64,000 nucleotides of DNA from an uncultured Eubacteriales bacterium (GCA_905198865.1 CAJKEB010000004.1:1-64000), one strand, 5' to 3'. Numbered from the stretch's first letter, positions 8,811 to 18,690 are shown. Notes: generated by a model from the letters alone, not told the origin. Numbers and translations are program-made.

Positions 8811-9242
8811 CTAATCATTTTCTGAATTAATATCGTTTATATCATAGTCTGACGTAACCTTATTCTTGATTATAAATTTACTGTCAACGTTTTTAAAAAT
8901 CAGCTTTACAATCAAGAATCCTACAAGTAAAAATACTGCGGCTGAAATTAATGCCATAATATCACGTTTTGTAATCATATATCCGATGTAGGCACCGATT
9001 ACCAAAAGAAGCGCCATAAAGCCATAACCAATTATTGCATATTTAATAACTTTGCGTGAATCTTCATAAAGAGTAATCATATCTCCTTTACGAAGTCCAA
9101 TGTTGTCTTCAGCTTCTACAATAATGGCGTTTGCAGGGCATCCGCTGCAGCTGACACAATTTCCGCCGCAGGCGGATTCTCTGTTTACTCTTATTTTTGC
9201 AATACCATTTTTAGATTCTATAACATATCCGGTTTGTTCCAT
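8811..9242 (-). CDS. SoxR-reducing system protein RseC family
   Basis: A 143-residue membrane protein. The N-terminal cytoplasmic part has the RseC cysteine cluster CGGNCVSCSGCP (about residues 25-36), then two hydrophobic segments (about 68-88 and 94-114) and a polar tail. RseC proteins accompany Rnf-type electron transport or SoxR reduction; here the gene leads the operon of a ferredoxin-reducing enzyme, which suggests a link to ferredoxin redox balance. The ATG has TTGGAG upstream, and a fully consensus promoter stands in front of the gene. Confidence 0.78.
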   Translation of the reverse strand: MEQTGYVIESKNGIAKIRVNRESACGGNCVSCSGCPANAIIVEAEDNIGLRKGDMITLYEDSRKVIKYAIIGYGFMALLLVIGAYIGYMITKRDIMALISAAVFLLVGFLIVKLIFKNVDSKFIIKNKVTSDYDINDINSEND

Positions 9243-9278
9243 ATACTTATCTCCAAATTAAATTCCTGCAATAAATTT

Positions 9279-9307
9279 ATTATAATAAACTAAAATGAAA
9301 TTGTCAA
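9279..9307 (-). promoter_or_regulatory. Consensus sigma-70-type promoter of the rseC-vor-abcF operon
   Basis: On the minus strand, TTGACA (9302-9307), a 17-base spacer and TATAAT (9279-9284) match the full consensus. It is about 37 bases upstream of the first start codon. Confidence 0.85.
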
Positions 9308-9369
9308 TATGCCAACACAAACTTAACTTTTTAATCCAGATTTACACATTAATCGGCTTAAAAATCAGT

Positions 9370-11052
9370 TTATGCTTTGGCTTTTAAACTCTCGGCTTGT
9401 TCCAGCATCTCATTAGCTGCTTTCAGAGTGGTTTCAGTCACGGACACACCGCCGATTATTCGTGAAAGCTCGCTCTTTCGTTCTTCTTTTGTCAGCAGGC
9501 GAACGTTTGTACTGGTATGTTCATCACTGCTATTTTTTTCGATTAAATACTGTCTGTCTGCCATAGAGGCAATCTGAGCCAGATGCGTTATGCAAAGAAC
9601 CTGCTTTGAACGCGAAATCTTGCATATCTTTTCAGAAATCTTCTGAGCCGCACGGCCGCTTACACCGGTGTCTATTTCATCAAATATCATTGTGTCTACT
9701 ATATCATTTTCAGATAATATTGATTTAATCGCAAGCATAATACGTGACATTTCACCGCCGGAAGCAATTTTGCTCAGCGGTTTCAAGGCTTCTCCGGGAT
9801 TTGTTGAAATCAGGAACTCAATGTCATCACAGCCTGATTTTCCGTATTCACATTCTTTGATATTTACCGAAAATACAACCTTGCTCATGTCAAGTTCTGA
9901 TAATTCCCGCATTATTGCTTCTGAGAGCGATTTTCCGGCATTTACTCGGCTTTCCGTAAGATTTTTGGCAGATGAAACCATTTCTGACTTTGCATCATCA
10001 ATTTTTTGTTTAAGTTCAATCAAATTGCTGTCAAGGTTTTCGATACTTTCAATTTCAGCTTTACATTTCTCGCTGTATTCAACGAGTTCATGTATACTTG
10101 TGCAATTATACTTTCTTTTTAAATCAGAAATCAAAACCAGACGTCCCTCTACCATATCAAGTTCGCCAGCTTCGTAATCAACACTGTCAAGATATGATTT
10201 TAATTCACGTGTTACATCGTCTATGTCAGCTAAAGCAGATGAAATTGTTTCATAATATCCACTTAGATTTTCATCATATTCCGAAGCGCTTTCAAGACAT
10301 CTTGAAGCGTTTTCAATCAAATCATAAGCCGATTTTGTCATTTCATCTCCGTACAGTGAGGAATACGCCTCGCCTACATTTGACATAATACTCTCTATAT
10401 TTGTAAGGAACTCGCGACGCTGCTCAAGCTCCTCCTCTTCGCCTGTCTTGAGTTTAGACTTATCAATTTCATCACTGCTGTAGCGAAGCAGCTCCAAACG
10501 CCGTTCCTTATCAAACTCTGCATTATTTAAAGCGTCATATTGTGCGCACAAATTTGTATAGACTTCATATTTTGCTCTGTAATTGGAAAGAACACCGGCA
10601 TTTTTGGCGTAATCGTCCACAAATTCCCTATGAGCAGAGGATTTCAAGAGCGAACGGTTATCCTGCTGACCGTGTATTGTCAATAACAACTCACTTATTT
10701 CTCTGACAACGGCAAGAGGTGCAGTTATTCCGTTAATCTTGCATGTACTTTTTCCCTCTGAAGTAATCTTTCGACTGATAATCAGAGTATCATCTTCTGC
10801 TTCTATGTCAAGCTCTTCAAGTTTTTCGCGTATCTTCGGACTAACATCAAACACAGCCTGCGCATACGCATAATCCGAGCCGCTTCTGACTAAATCTCTG
10901 CTGGTTCTGCCGCCGAGAGCCATATTTATCGAGTCGATTAATATAGATTTTCCTGCGCCCGTTTCTCCCGTAAGCACATTGAATCCCTTGCCGAACTCTA
11001 TATCAACACTGTCGATAATTGCAACGTTTTTAATCTGTAATTCATTTAGCAT
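9370..11052 (-). CDS. recN: DNA repair protein RecN
   Basis: A 560-residue SMC-like ATPase that organises DNA ends in double-strand-break repair. Walker A GETGAGKSI lies near residue 30, central coiled-coil arms occupy about 150-380, and the ABC signature (KIASGGEMSRIMLAIK) and Walker B (TMIFDEIDTGVSGRAA) lie in the C-terminal head. The length equals the family norm. It is the last gene of dxs-tlyA-nadK-recN, an arrangement close to that of Bacillus, where an arginine repressor gene usually sits between; none is present here. Confidence 0.96.
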   Translation of the reverse strand: MLNELQIKNVAIIDSVDIEFGKGFNVLTGETGAGKSILIDSINMALGGRTSRDLVRSGSDYAYAQAVFDVSPKIREKLEELDIEAEDDTLIISRKITSEGKSTCKINGITAPLAVVREISELLLTIHGQQDNRSLLKSSAHREFVDDYAKNAGVLSNYRAKYEVYTNLCAQYDALNNAEFDKERRLELLRYSSDEIDKSKLKTGEEEELEQRREFLTNIESIMSNVGEAYSSLYGDEMTKSAYDLIENASRCLESASEYDENLSGYYETISSALADIDDVTRELKSYLDSVDYEAGELDMVEGRLVLISDLKRKYNCTSIHELVEYSEKCKAEIESIENLDSNLIELKQKIDDAKSEMVSSAKNLTESRVNAGKSLSEAIMRELSELDMSKVVFSVNIKECEYGKSGCDDIEFLISTNPGEALKPLSKIASGGEMSRIMLAIKSILSENDIVDTMIFDEIDTGVSGRAAQKISEKICKISRSKQVLCITHLAQIASMADRQYLIEKNSSDEHTSTNVRLLTKEERKSELSRIIGGVSVTETTLKAANEMLEQAESLKAKA

Positions 11053-11092
11053 TATCTCACCTCATAGCCAATCGGCTGCATAAGTCATAAAT

Positions 11093-11965
11093 TTAATCTG
11101 ACAATTTATTTCTCAAAACGTCAAAAAAGTTTGTATTCTCTTGCTTCACAAGAAGTGTAGTGTACTTTGAACGTTTAATCTGAACTCTCTCTTTGCAGCT
11201 GCAAAACTTATATATTATCTTTCCGTCAGCTCTGACAACCGCTTCTGTTCTGTACGGCGGTTCCTGGAATATTTCGACCACACTTTCGCCGGGAATGACG
11301 GTGCTCCTTGCTTTAAGCGTATGGGGACATATAGGAGTAATTATCATAGCGTCAACCTCAGGATGCATAACAGCGCCTCCTGCCGAGAGTGAATACGCCG
11401 TTGAGCCTATTGCGCTTGCAACAATAAGTCCGTCCGCCGAATACCGACCCATGCTTGTCCCGTTTACGTTGGCTGAAACAGTGACCATTTTATATTCATC
11501 ACCTGATATGATTACATCATTCAGTGCAAGTGATTTTGCTTTTATTTCATTATTTTCGTCAAGTATAGCGATGTCAAGCATCATACATTCGGTTATGCTA
11601 TAGTTATTGTTTAACACATCGCGTATTGCAGAATAGTCGCCTTTCTCTGTCTGTGTTAAAAATCCCAGCGTTCCAACGTTTATTCCGATGATAGGTATGG
11701 AGTACCTTGCCGCATCAACAGCCACTTCGATTATAGTGCCGTCTCCGCCGAGTGTTATCAAAAAGTCAACAGCAGAAAACAAATCTTTTCGTGCAATAAA
11801 TTTGTAATTGCCGAGATATTTTTGACAGATCATGTCAAGATCTGACTCATAATCATTTTCGAAATAAACAAAGCAGTCAAATTTGCTTAAATATTTAATT
11901 ATTTTTTTAGTTTCACAAAAATCAACATCACGTATCGGATTTGGTATAACAGCTATTTTTTTCAT
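11093..11965 (-). CDS. nadK: NAD kinase
   Basis: A 290-residue enzyme that phosphorylates NAD to NADP. Diagnostic motifs are the GGDGT loop (LGGDGTIIEVA near residue 70), NVGTLGFLT and the conserved SAxGSTAYSLSAGG segment. GGAG precedes the ATG. It lies between tlyA (22-base gap) and recN (40-base gap) in the same operon. Confidence 0.95.
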   Translation of the reverse strand: MKKIAVIPNPIRDVDFCETKKIIKYLSKFDCFVYFENDYESDLDMICQKYLGNYKFIARKDLFSAVDFLITLGGDGTIIEVAVDAARYSIPIIGINVGTLGFLTQTEKGDYSAIRDVLNNNYSITECMMLDIAILDENNEIKAKSLALNDVIISGDEYKMVTVSANVNGTSMGRYSADGLIVASAIGSTAYSLSAGGAVMHPEVDAMIITPICPHTLKARSTVIPGESVVEIFQEPPYRTEAVVRADGKIIYKFCSCKERVQIKRSKYTTLLVKQENTNFFDVLRNKLSD

Positions 11966-11987
11966 AATATCTCCATGCTATTAAAGC

Positions 11988-12779
11988 TTAAAGTGAGTCA
12001 TGTGATTTTTCAACCACTTCATCTATATTTATGTCAGCGTTATCACCGCTTTTGGTAATATACATAAGGTATTCAATATTACCTTCAGGACCTTTTATCG
12101 GTGAATAATCAAGTCCTCTGACCTTGAAGCCTGTTTCTTTGGTAAATTCCAGAACGTTTGAAATAACTTCTTTGTGTATATTAATATCACGGACTACTCC
12201 TTTTTTGCCGACATTCTCTTTTCCTGCTTCAAACTGCGGCTTAATCAAACAGACAGCGCTGCCGTTTTCCTTTAGTAAATCAAAAGCGGGCGGCAGAATA
12301 AGCTTAAGCGATATAAAAGATACATCAACCGAGAAGAAATCTATAGCATCTGTAACCTGCTCATTTGTTACATGCCTGAAATTGGTTCGTTCCAGGTTTA
12401 CAACCCTTTCGTCAGTGCGAAGCTTCCATGCAAGCTGACCGTAGCCAACATCAATCGAATAAACTTTTACGGCTCCGTTTTGAAGCATACAATCCGTAAA
12501 CCCTCCGGTTGACGCGCCGATATCCATACAAATCTTTCCGCTGAGTGATATAGGAAATTTCTTTATTGCTTTTTCAAGTTTAAGACCGCCGCGGCTGACG
12601 TATTTCAATCCTTTGCTTCTGACTTCTATTTTTTCGGTTCCCTTAATCTGTTCACCGGCTTTGGACGCTTTTTGATTGTCAATATATACTTCGCCTGCCA
12701 TGATTAATGACTGAGCTTTGCTCCGCGTTTCAACAAAACCGTTTTCAACCAAATAATTATCTAATCTTTGTTTAGCCAT
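11988..12779 (-). CDS. tlyA: TlyA family rRNA (cytidine-2'-O)-methyltransferase
   Basis: A 263-residue protein with an N-terminal S4 RNA-binding domain (RLDNYLVENGFVETRSKAQ, residues 4-60) and an FtsJ-like SAM methyltransferase domain (CMDIGASTGGFTDC near 84). Family members 2'-O-methylate cytidines in 16S and/or 23S rRNA; the older name hemolysin A is misleading. It lies in the usual dxs-tlyA order, 41 bases after dxs. Confidence 0.92.
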   Translation of the reverse strand: MAKQRLDNYLVENGFVETRSKAQSLIMAGEVYIDNQKASKAGEQIKGTEKIEVRSKGLKYVSRGGLKLEKAIKKFPISLSGKICMDIGASTGGFTDCMLQNGAVKVYSIDVGYGQLAWKLRTDERVVNLERTNFRHVTNEQVTDAIDFFSVDVSFISLKLILPPAFDLLKENGSAVCLIKPQFEAGKENVGKKGVVRDINIHKEVISNVLEFTKETGFKVRGLDYSPIKGPEGNIEYLMYITKSGDNADINIDEVVEKSHDSL

Positions 12780-12820
12780 AACAATTACTATCCTGTATTA
12801 CTCTGTAACTTATTTTCGTA

Positions 12821-14722
12821 TCATTCATCTGTTTCTTCAATTTCGTGCAGTTTTATTTTAATTCTTTCAGCAATGCTTTCTGAGTCCATACCGTATTTCT
12901 TTTCGATTTCAGGTATACTTCCGGATACAACGGGAACATCGGCGTATGCAAATCTCAAAATATCTCTGCCAAGGAGAGCTTCAAGCTGCTGACCAAAGCC
13001 GCCTGTATCAACGTTGTTTTCTATAGTCACAATAATTTTTGCATTGTCACACTCACGTCTTATGATATTAATATCAATAGGTTTAATAACAACTGTGTCA
13101 ATAAGGCACGTGGTAATTCCACTTGAATTTAAAATATCACATACCCCAACAGCATTTTTTAGCATAACGCCTGTAGAAATAATAGCTGCATCGCATTTAT
13201 TATTTCCGGGTTTAATTACCCTTGACTTCAGACAATCAGCATCATTTAATAATTTTATATTAACTCCACTAAACTCATCGGCGCTGAGCGCAGCTCCCCG
13301 GGGATATCTTATTGCAACAGGTCCGGAGATATGATTTACAGCATACTCAAGCATAGCGCTTAAGTCGCTGTCAATTGCGGGTGATAATATAGTCATGTTT
13401 GGTATATGAGACAAATATGAAATGTCATATACACCCTGATGTGTTTCTCCATCCTCACCTACAGGACCCGAACGGTCAACAGCAAATATAACATGAAGAT
13501 TTTGCAGAGCAACATCATGCAGTATTTGGTCATATGCACGCTGTAAAAATGTCGAGTAAACCGCAAAAACAGGAATATAACCTGTCTTTGCCAAGCCGGC
13601 GGAAAATGTAACCGCATGCTGCTCGGCAATACCAACATCAAAGAAGCGGTTTGGATACATATCTGCAAACTTATATAGACCGGTGCCGTCCGGCATCGCC
13701 GCAGTAACAGCGACAACTTTGCCGCTGCGTTTGCCAAGCTCCAGCATACAATTACCGAAGTGCTCCGACCAGCTTATATTTTGCTGCTTTTTCAGTATCT
13801 TACCGGTCTTAGGGTCAAAACTGCCTACTCCGTGAAAGAGCCACGGGAATTTTTCCGCAGGCGGATAACCTTTGCCTTTTTTGGTATAAATATGTATAAA
13901 TATAGGTCTGTCAAATTTTTTTGTATGATTAAGAACGGTCAGCAATTCTTCAAAATTATGACCGTCAACAGGACCCATATATTTATAACCGATACCTTCA
14001 AAAAAGCTGTCGTTTTCGATTACAATCTTTTTAATATCATTTTTTACACGGGATAAACCCTTTTTTGTTGGCACACCGACAACAGGGATATTATCCAGTG
14101 CGAGCTTTACATCGTTTTTTAATTTTAAATACTTGTTGGCATTCCTGAGATGCTTAAGAGCCTTTGACATTCCGCCGACATTTTTTGAAATTGACATATC
14201 ATTGTCGTTTAATATAACAATTAAATTCTTTGTATTATGTCCGGCATGATTAAGCGCTTCAAAAGCCATACCGCCGGTCATTGCGCCGTCGCCGATAACA
14301 GCAATAGTCTTTCCGTTTATTCCGCTCAGCTCCTTACCCTTGGCAATTCCTGCTGCGGCAGATACCGACGTTGAACTGTGACCGGTATTGAATGAATCGG
14401 ATTCATCCTCCTCTGTTTTTGGGAAACCGCTTATACCGTCCATCTTTCTGAGGGTTGAAAACTTGTCTTTTCGCCCTGTTAAAATCTTATGTGTATAGCA
14501 TTGATGCCCGACGTCCCAGATGACGGAATCGTTTTCGCTCAAATCAAACACTTTGTGAAGAGCCAAAGTTAACTCCACAACCCCTAAGTTGGAAGCAAGA
14601 TGACCGCCGGTTTTGGAAATACTCTGAACCAAAAAAGACCTGATTTCACTCGCAAGTAATTCAAGCTGATTATTATTCAATTTTTTTAAGTCGTTATCGT
14701 TTGTTATATTATCAAGCAGCAC
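12821..14722 (-). CDS. dxs: 1-deoxy-D-xylulose-5-phosphate synthase
   Basis: A 633-residue thiamine diphosphate enzyme that condenses pyruvate and glyceraldehyde 3-phosphate in the first step of the MEP isoprenoid pathway. The transketolase-like TPP motif appears as IGDGAMTGGMAFEALNHAG, the central domain has VGIAEQHAVTFSAG, and the C-terminal domain is complete. The start is a GTG with GGGG eight bases upstream; residues from the start align with other Dxs N-termini (KTGGHLASNLGVVELT). The usual upstream neighbours xseA, xseB and ispA are absent. Confidence 0.96.
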   Translation of the reverse strand: MLLDNITNDNDLKKLNNNQLELLASEIRSFLVQSISKTGGHLASNLGVVELTLALHKVFDLSENDSVIWDVGHQCYTHKILTGRKDKFSTLRKMDGISGFPKTEEDESDSFNTGHSSTSVSAAAGIAKGKELSGINGKTIAVIGDGAMTGGMAFEALNHAGHNTKNLIVILNDNDMSISKNVGGMSKALKHLRNANKYLKLKNDVKLALDNIPVVGVPTKKGLSRVKNDIKKIVIENDSFFEGIGYKYMGPVDGHNFEELLTVLNHTKKFDRPIFIHIYTKKGKGYPPAEKFPWLFHGVGSFDPKTGKILKKQQNISWSEHFGNCMLELGKRSGKVVAVTAAMPDGTGLYKFADMYPNRFFDVGIAEQHAVTFSAGLAKTGYIPVFAVYSTFLQRAYDQILHDVALQNLHVIFAVDRSGPVGEDGETHQGVYDISYLSHIPNMTILSPAIDSDLSAMLEYAVNHISGPVAIRYPRGAALSADEFSGVNIKLLNDADCLKSRVIKPGNNKCDAAIISTGVMLKNAVGVCDILNSSGITTCLIDTVVIKPIDINIIRRECDNAKIIVTIENNVDTGGFGQQLEALLGRDILRFAYADVPVVSGSIPEIEKKYGMDSESIAERIKIKLHEIEETDE

Positions 14723-14772
14723 TTCAAATTCCCCAAATTATAGACTTCATTTATCACAATCACATTTTAAAG

Positions 14773-14828
14773 TATTCATTTTTATATTAATTAAACCAGC
14801 TATATTTTAACTGATATAAAAATGAATA
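14773..14828. repeat. 15-bp perfect inverted repeat upstream of dxs
   Basis: Positions 14773-14787 (TATTCATTTTTATAT) are the exact reverse complement of 14814-14828, separated by 26 bases. The repeat lies in the 204-bp gap between the glyoxalase-like gene and dxs, about 50 bases upstream of the dxs start. Confidence 0.6.
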
Positions 14829-14865
14829 ATCTTGCGTTATATAATATTCTCAAAATTCACAAAGA

Positions 14866-14904
14866 GGTTTATCGGAAATCGTTATAGGCGAAAACCGATA
14901 AACC
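14866..14904 (-). terminator. Hairpin after the glyoxalase-like gene, probable terminator
   Basis: Ten-bp arms GGTTTATCGG (14866-14875) and CCGATAAACC (14895-14904) flank a 19-base loop. It sits about 23 bases beyond the stop codon of the VOC gene. The T tract on the minus strand is poor (CTCTTTGTG), so termination may be partial. Confidence 0.4.
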
Positions 14905-14926
14905 CTATGTATGTTTTGAAAAATTA

Positions 14927-15301
14927 TTACAGCGGTGAAGGTCTGTTAATTAAATGCAGAACATTGCCGTCCGGATCTTCAAAGAACATTGTTCCGATTC
15001 CTTTGGCGCTTACAGCAGCGTCAACAAGAACCTTTACACCAGCGTCCTTGAGCTTCTTAACCATACCGTCAAAATCCGAAACAGAAATTGCGATATGACG
15101 AATTCCTGTAGCCTTCATATCAGGCTTTCCGCCGTCGATTTCCGTCTTGCAGAACTCAATCATTCCCCCATCGTCCGCTTTAAGGAAAAACGTTCCCTTG
15201 CCGTTGTCATATACTACCTTCCAACCAAACATTTCGATATACCAATCTTTGAGTGCGGCAGTATCATTTGAAAAAATACCAACATGTTCAATTCCAACCA
15301 T
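14927..15301 (-). CDS. VOC (glyoxalase/bleomycin-resistance) family protein
   Basis: A 124-residue single-module vicinal-oxygen-chelate protein. The beta-alpha-beta-beta-beta pattern starts at HVGIFSNDTAALKDWY, and metal ligand candidates are His6, Glu in MIEFCKTE, His in IRHIAISVSDFDGM and Glu in MFFEDPDGNVLHL. Such proteins are lyases, epimerases or dioxygenases; the substrate cannot be read from the sequence. GGAGG precedes the ATG. It lies 35 bases after hisIE on the same strand but probably has no part in histidine synthesis. Confidence 0.8.
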   Translation of the reverse strand: MVGIEHVGIFSNDTAALKDWYIEMFGWKVVYDNGKGTFFLKADDGGMIEFCKTEIDGGKPDMKATGIRHIAISVSDFDGMVKKLKDAGVKVLVDAAVSAKGIGTMFFEDPDGNVLHLINRPSPL

Positions 15302-15336
15302 TTTTACATTTCCTCCTTTGTTTAAAATTAAATATA

Positions 15337-15975
15337 TTATTTATATCTTTTTTGCAGCTCAACAAAAATATCGTCCCAAGTAAGACCTTGCTCCACAAGA
15401 ACAACTGAAAGGTGATACAATAAATCAGCAGTCTCATACTGAACCTCTGACTTAACGTAGTTTTTCGACGCAATAATAACCTCAGAGGCTTCCTCTCCTA
15501 CTTTTTTGAGCATTTTGTCTATACCTTTTTCAAAAAGATAATTGGTATAGGAACCCTCTTTCGGATTTTTAACGCGGTCAACTATTACATTATATACATC
15601 ATATAAGATTCCCGGCTTTGCGCTAATTCCGGTAGGTATTTCAACAAGCTTTCCGTCAACAATCTGTCTGAAAAAGCAGGAGTGATTATTGGTATGACAA
15701 GCATTACCTGTCTGTCTGACCTTAACAACAATTGCATCCTGGTCGCAGTCAACATACATACTTACGACATCCTGATAGTTGCCGCTTGTTGCTCCTTTTT
15801 CCCAAAGCTCGTTGCGGCTGCGGCTGTAGTATGTAGCGTGTCCGGTCTCTATCGTAGCTCTTATACTTTCCTCGTTCATATAAGCGAGCATAAGAACTTC
15901 GCCGCTGACTGAATCCTGAGCAACAGCAGGTATTAAACCTTTTTCGTCAAATTTTAAGTCTTTTAGAAATTCCAT
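15337..15975 (-). CDS. hisIE: Bifunctional phosphoribosyl-AMP cyclohydrolase / phosphoribosyl-ATP pyrophosphatase
   Basis: A 212-residue fusion of HisI (about 1-115; [21 protein letters not shown], with zinc cysteines and CFF) and HisE (about 120-212; helical, with [19 protein letters not shown] metal-binding glutamates). Together they carry out steps 2 and 3 of histidine synthesis. The gene begins five bases after hisA and has AAAGGAAG upstream. Confidence 0.94.
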   Translation of the reverse strand: MEFLKDLKFDEKGLIPAVAQDSVSGEVLMLAYMNEESIRATIETGHATYYSRSRNELWEKGATSGNYQDVVSMYVDCDQDAIVVKVRQTGNACHTNNHSCFFRQIVDGKLVEIPTGISAKPGILYDVYNVIVDRVKNPKEGSYTNYLFEKGIDKMLKKVGEEASEVIIASKNYVKSEVQYETADLLYHLSVVLVEQGLTWDDIFVELQKRYK

Positions 15976-15980
15976 GATTA

Positions 15981-16694
15981 TTATCTTCCTTTCAAAATCG
16001 CTTCTTTTAAGTCAATATTGTTTGTGTACAGCGCTTTGCCTATTATTGCACCGTGGGCGCCGATTTCGGCAAGCTTCTCGACGTCGTCTAAGCTTGTGAC
16101 TCCGCCGGAGGCAATTATGTCAACATTTACGTGGTCAATCATTTGCTTCATTGCCGAAATATTTGGTCCCATAAGCATACCATCAGTAGCAATATCAGTA
16201 TAAATTATGTATTTAACGCCCATTTGTTCCATTTGCTTAGCAAAATCAAGTGCGGAAACATTACTTACGTCTTCCCAGCCGCTTACCGCAACCATTCCAT
16301 CCTTTGCGTCAATACCGACAGCTATTCTGCTTCCGTACTTTTCCACAGCCTCGTTGACAAGTTCGGGGCATCTGAGTGCTGAAGTTCCGAGAATAACTCT
16401 CTCTATCCCGGCTCCTAAATACTTGTCGATACAATTCATATCGCGTATTCCGCCGCCCACTTCAATCGGAACAGATACTGAAGATGCAATGTTTGAAATC
16501 AGCTCAAAATTCGGCATATCACCGGACTTTGCGCCGTCCAGATCTACAACATGGATAAATTCACAGCCAAGGCTTTCCCATTTCTTCGCAACATCAACAG
16601 GATTTTCGGCATATGTCGTTTTTTGGGAATAATCACCTTTTACCAATCTCACACATTTTCCGCCAATAATGTCAATAGCAGGGTAAATTCTCAT
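15981..16694 (-). CDS. hisA: Phosphoribosylformimino-5-aminoimidazole carboxamide ribotide isomerase
   Basis: A 237-residue (beta-alpha)8 barrel that isomerises ProFAR to PRFAR in histidine synthesis. The N-terminal [17 protein letters not shown] gives Asp8 (catalytic base position), and the duplicated phosphate-binding loops appear as VGGGIRDM and [10 protein letters not shown], with the second acid in [10 protein letters not shown]. It is one base from hisZG and five bases from hisIE. hisF and hisH, its usual neighbours, are not in the window. Confidence 0.95.
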   Translation of the reverse strand: MRIYPAIDIIGGKCVRLVKGDYSQKTTYAENPVDVAKKWESLGCEFIHVVDLDGAKSGDMPNFELISNIASSVSVPIEVGGGIRDMNCIDKYLGAGIERVILGTSALRCPELVNEAVEKYGSRIAVGIDAKDGMVAVSGWEDVSNVSALDFAKQMEQMGVKYIIYTDIATDGMLMGPNISAMKQMIDHVNVDIIASGGVTSLDDVEKLAEIGAHGAIIGKALYTNNIDLKEAILKGR

Positions 16695-16695
16695 A

Positions 16696-18360
16696 TTAAA
16701 TTTCCCCTTTCATCTTTTCGATAATATTGATAATCTTGTCACGCTTGAGCTTCATACTTACACGGTTTACGACAAGTCTTGCGCTGAGCTCACATATATC
16801 TTCAAGCACATCAAGACCGTTTTCTTTGAGAGTTTTTCCGCTCTCGACTATATCAACTATTACTTCCGACAAACCGACAAGCGGGCCCAACTCAACCGAG
16901 CCGTTAAGCTTGATAATATCAACGGTCTGTCCCTTTACCTTATGGAAATATTCGCGTGCTATACGCGGGTATTTGCTTGCAACTCGCATGATATTCTGAC
17001 CGTCAAGTTTATCCTTCATTTCTATAGGACCGGCAACTGCCATTTTGCATTTTCCAAAACCCAAATCCAGAACTTCATACAGATTTTTGTTGCTTTCCAT
17101 CAAAGTATCCTTACCTACTATTCCAATATCCGCAGCGCCGTATTCAACATATGTAGGAACGTCAGATGCCTTTACAAGAATAAACTTGATTTTATTCTTT
17201 TCATCTGTGAATATTAGCCTTCTTGTTTTGGTCTTCAGAGCGGCAACATCATAACCAGTCTTTTCGAAAATATCGACAGAGAGTTCGGCAAGTCTGCCCT
17301 TTGCCAGTGCAACGGTTACATATTCGCTGTTTTGAGAATTTTTTTCCTGATCGCTCTTTTCATCGCTTAAAGCAGACAACACTCTTTCAACGCCGATAGC
17401 AACACCGGTTGCGGGCAAGTCACGACCGAATTTTGCAAGAAGATTATCATATCTTCCTCCGCTGCATACGGGAAATGCAACACCGTATGTAAAACCGCGG
17501 ATAATAATACCGGTATAATAATCAATATTCTGTATCATGCCCAAATCAAAAGAAATGTGCTTATCAAGATTTTTCTCAACTAATTTTGCATATACATCCT
17601 TAAGATTTCTGAGAGCGTCCTTTGAACGAGCATTCAGATTTTCGTCCTGCATGGTATCTTCGATAATTTCTATACCGCCGAACATGGTCGGCAGACTAAG
17701 AAACATATTCTTTGTGTATTCATCAATATTCAGTCCGTCAAGCACGGATTGAACAGCAATAAAATCTTTGTCATTTATATGAGTACGAACAGCATCAATT
17801 TCTTCTTCGGATAAACCGGCCTGTTCCGCCAATCCTTTAAAAAACTCAACCTGTCCCAAATCAATTTTAAAGTTTTTAAGTCCGGACTTGCGCAATACAT
17901 CAATAGCAATTTCGATTATTTCAACATCTGCATCGGAGCTTTTGTCTCCAATAAGCTCAACTCCGACCTGCGTAAATTCACGCTGCCGCGTCTGGCTGAA
18001 ATTCTCTTCATTTCTGAAAGCGCTTCCGCAGTACGCAATTCTTGCAGGCAAATCCTTGTCCGAAGACTTTGTCGCTGCCATACGCGCAACTGAAGTTGTG
18101 AGATCAGGACGCAGAGCAAGCATTCTTCCGTTTGTATCAAAGAACTTAAACATATGTTCAGCTTGTGTAGGAGTAGAAACACTGTATACGTCAAAATATT
18201 CAAACGTAGGCGTTTGAACCATTCTGTATCCGTGTTCCCTGAATACCTGACGAGCAGTAGACTCAACAAAATATTTTGTTTCACATTCATCACACAAAAC
18301 ATCTGTCAAACCATCGGGCGTATGCGTAATCCTTCCCAAATTCAAATAAATCACATCCAT
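16696..18360 (-). CDS. hisZG: Fused ATP phosphoribosyltransferase: HisZ regulatory domain + HisG catalytic domain
   Basis: A 554-residue protein that joins two normally separate subunits of the first histidine enzyme. Residues 1 to about 330 are a HisZ domain, a class II aaRS-like fold with [26 protein letters not shown] and the [12 protein letters not shown] motif. Residues from about 345 are a short-form HisG catalytic domain ([12 protein letters not shown], then [18 protein letters not shown] and a C-terminal [15 protein letters not shown]). The ATG at 18360 is preferred: an in-frame TTG at 18402 would fall at the predicted transcription start. First gene of hisZG-hisA-hisIE. Confidence 0.9.
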   Translation of the reverse strand: MDVIYLNLGRITHTPDGLTDVLCDECETKYFVESTARQVFREHGYRMVQTPTFEYFDVYSVSTPTQAEHMFKFFDTNGRMLALRPDLTTSVARMAATKSSDKDLPARIAYCGSAFRNEENFSQTRQREFTQVGVELIGDKSSDADVEIIEIAIDVLRKSGLKNFKIDLGQVEFFKGLAEQAGLSEEEIDAVRTHINDKDFIAVQSVLDGLNIDEYTKNMFLSLPTMFGGIEIIEDTMQDENLNARSKDALRNLKDVYAKLVEKNLDKHISFDLGMIQNIDYYTGIIIRGFTYGVAFPVCSGGRYDNLLAKFGRDLPATGVAIGVERVLSALSDEKSDQEKNSQNSEYVTVALAKGRLAELSVDIFEKTGYDVAALKTKTRRLIFTDEKNKIKFILVKASDVPTYVEYGAADIGIVGKDTLMESNKNLYEVLDLGFGKCKMAVAGPIEMKDKLDGQNIMRVASKYPRIAREYFHKVKGQTVDIIKLNGSVELGPLVGLSEVIVDIVESGKTLKENGLDVLEDICELSARLVVNRVSMKLKRDKIINIIEKMKGEI

Positions 18361-18404
18361 AACTTTCTTAACATTTACAAATTTAATAAAATTGCATGAC
18401 AAAT

Positions 18405-18434
18405 ATTATACCACTAATATAACACACAAGTCAA
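18405..18434 (-). promoter_or_regulatory. Sigma-70-type promoter of the hisZG-hisA-hisIE operon
   Basis: On the minus strand TTGACT (18429-18434), an 18-base spacer and TATAAT (18405-18410). The predicted leader is only about 40 bases, which leaves no room for a T-box. Confidence 0.75.
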
Positions 18435-18463
18435 TAATTTTTACCTAAATAATTACAATAAAA

Positions 18464-18670
18464 TTATATTACGCTATAGCCCAAATCTTGAATTACATTT
18501 TTGAAAATCTCTTCATTGGTATGTTCTTCGTCATATTCAACCGTTGCTGTCGCTTTTTCGAGGCTGACATCAACGCTCATTACGCCGTCAAGCGCAGTTA
18601 AAGCCTTTTGGACAGATGCGGTGCAATGATTGCAACTCATTCCGTCAATTTTAATTTCATACTTTTGCAT
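18464..18670 (-). CDS. Heavy-metal-associated domain protein, CopZ-like
   Basis: A 68-residue ferredoxin-fold protein with the metal-binding loop GMSCNHCTASV (CxxC near residues 13-16), as in copper chaperones CopZ and the N-terminal domains of CopA. It would pass Cu(I) to a P-type ATPase or sensor, but neither is nearby, so the partner is unknown. GAGG lies upstream of the ATG. A hairpin separates it from the upstream thioesterase gene. Confidence 0.85.
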   Translation of the reverse strand: MQKYEIKIDGMSCNHCTASVQKALTALDGVMSVDVSLEKATATVEYDEEHTNEEIFKNVIQDLGYSVI

Positions 18671-18690
18671 AAAAAACCTCTTTCATATAA

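Noticed and set aside
3514..9307. Horizontally acquired antibiotic-resistance locus around the ABC-F gene
   Set aside because: The gene is embedded two bases after core metabolic genes in one operon, without mobile elements or composition change, so a housekeeping ABC-F protein is more likely.
18361..18434. Histidine T-box leader before hisZG
   Set aside because: The promoter lies too close to the start codon, leaving about 40 bases and no specifier hairpin.
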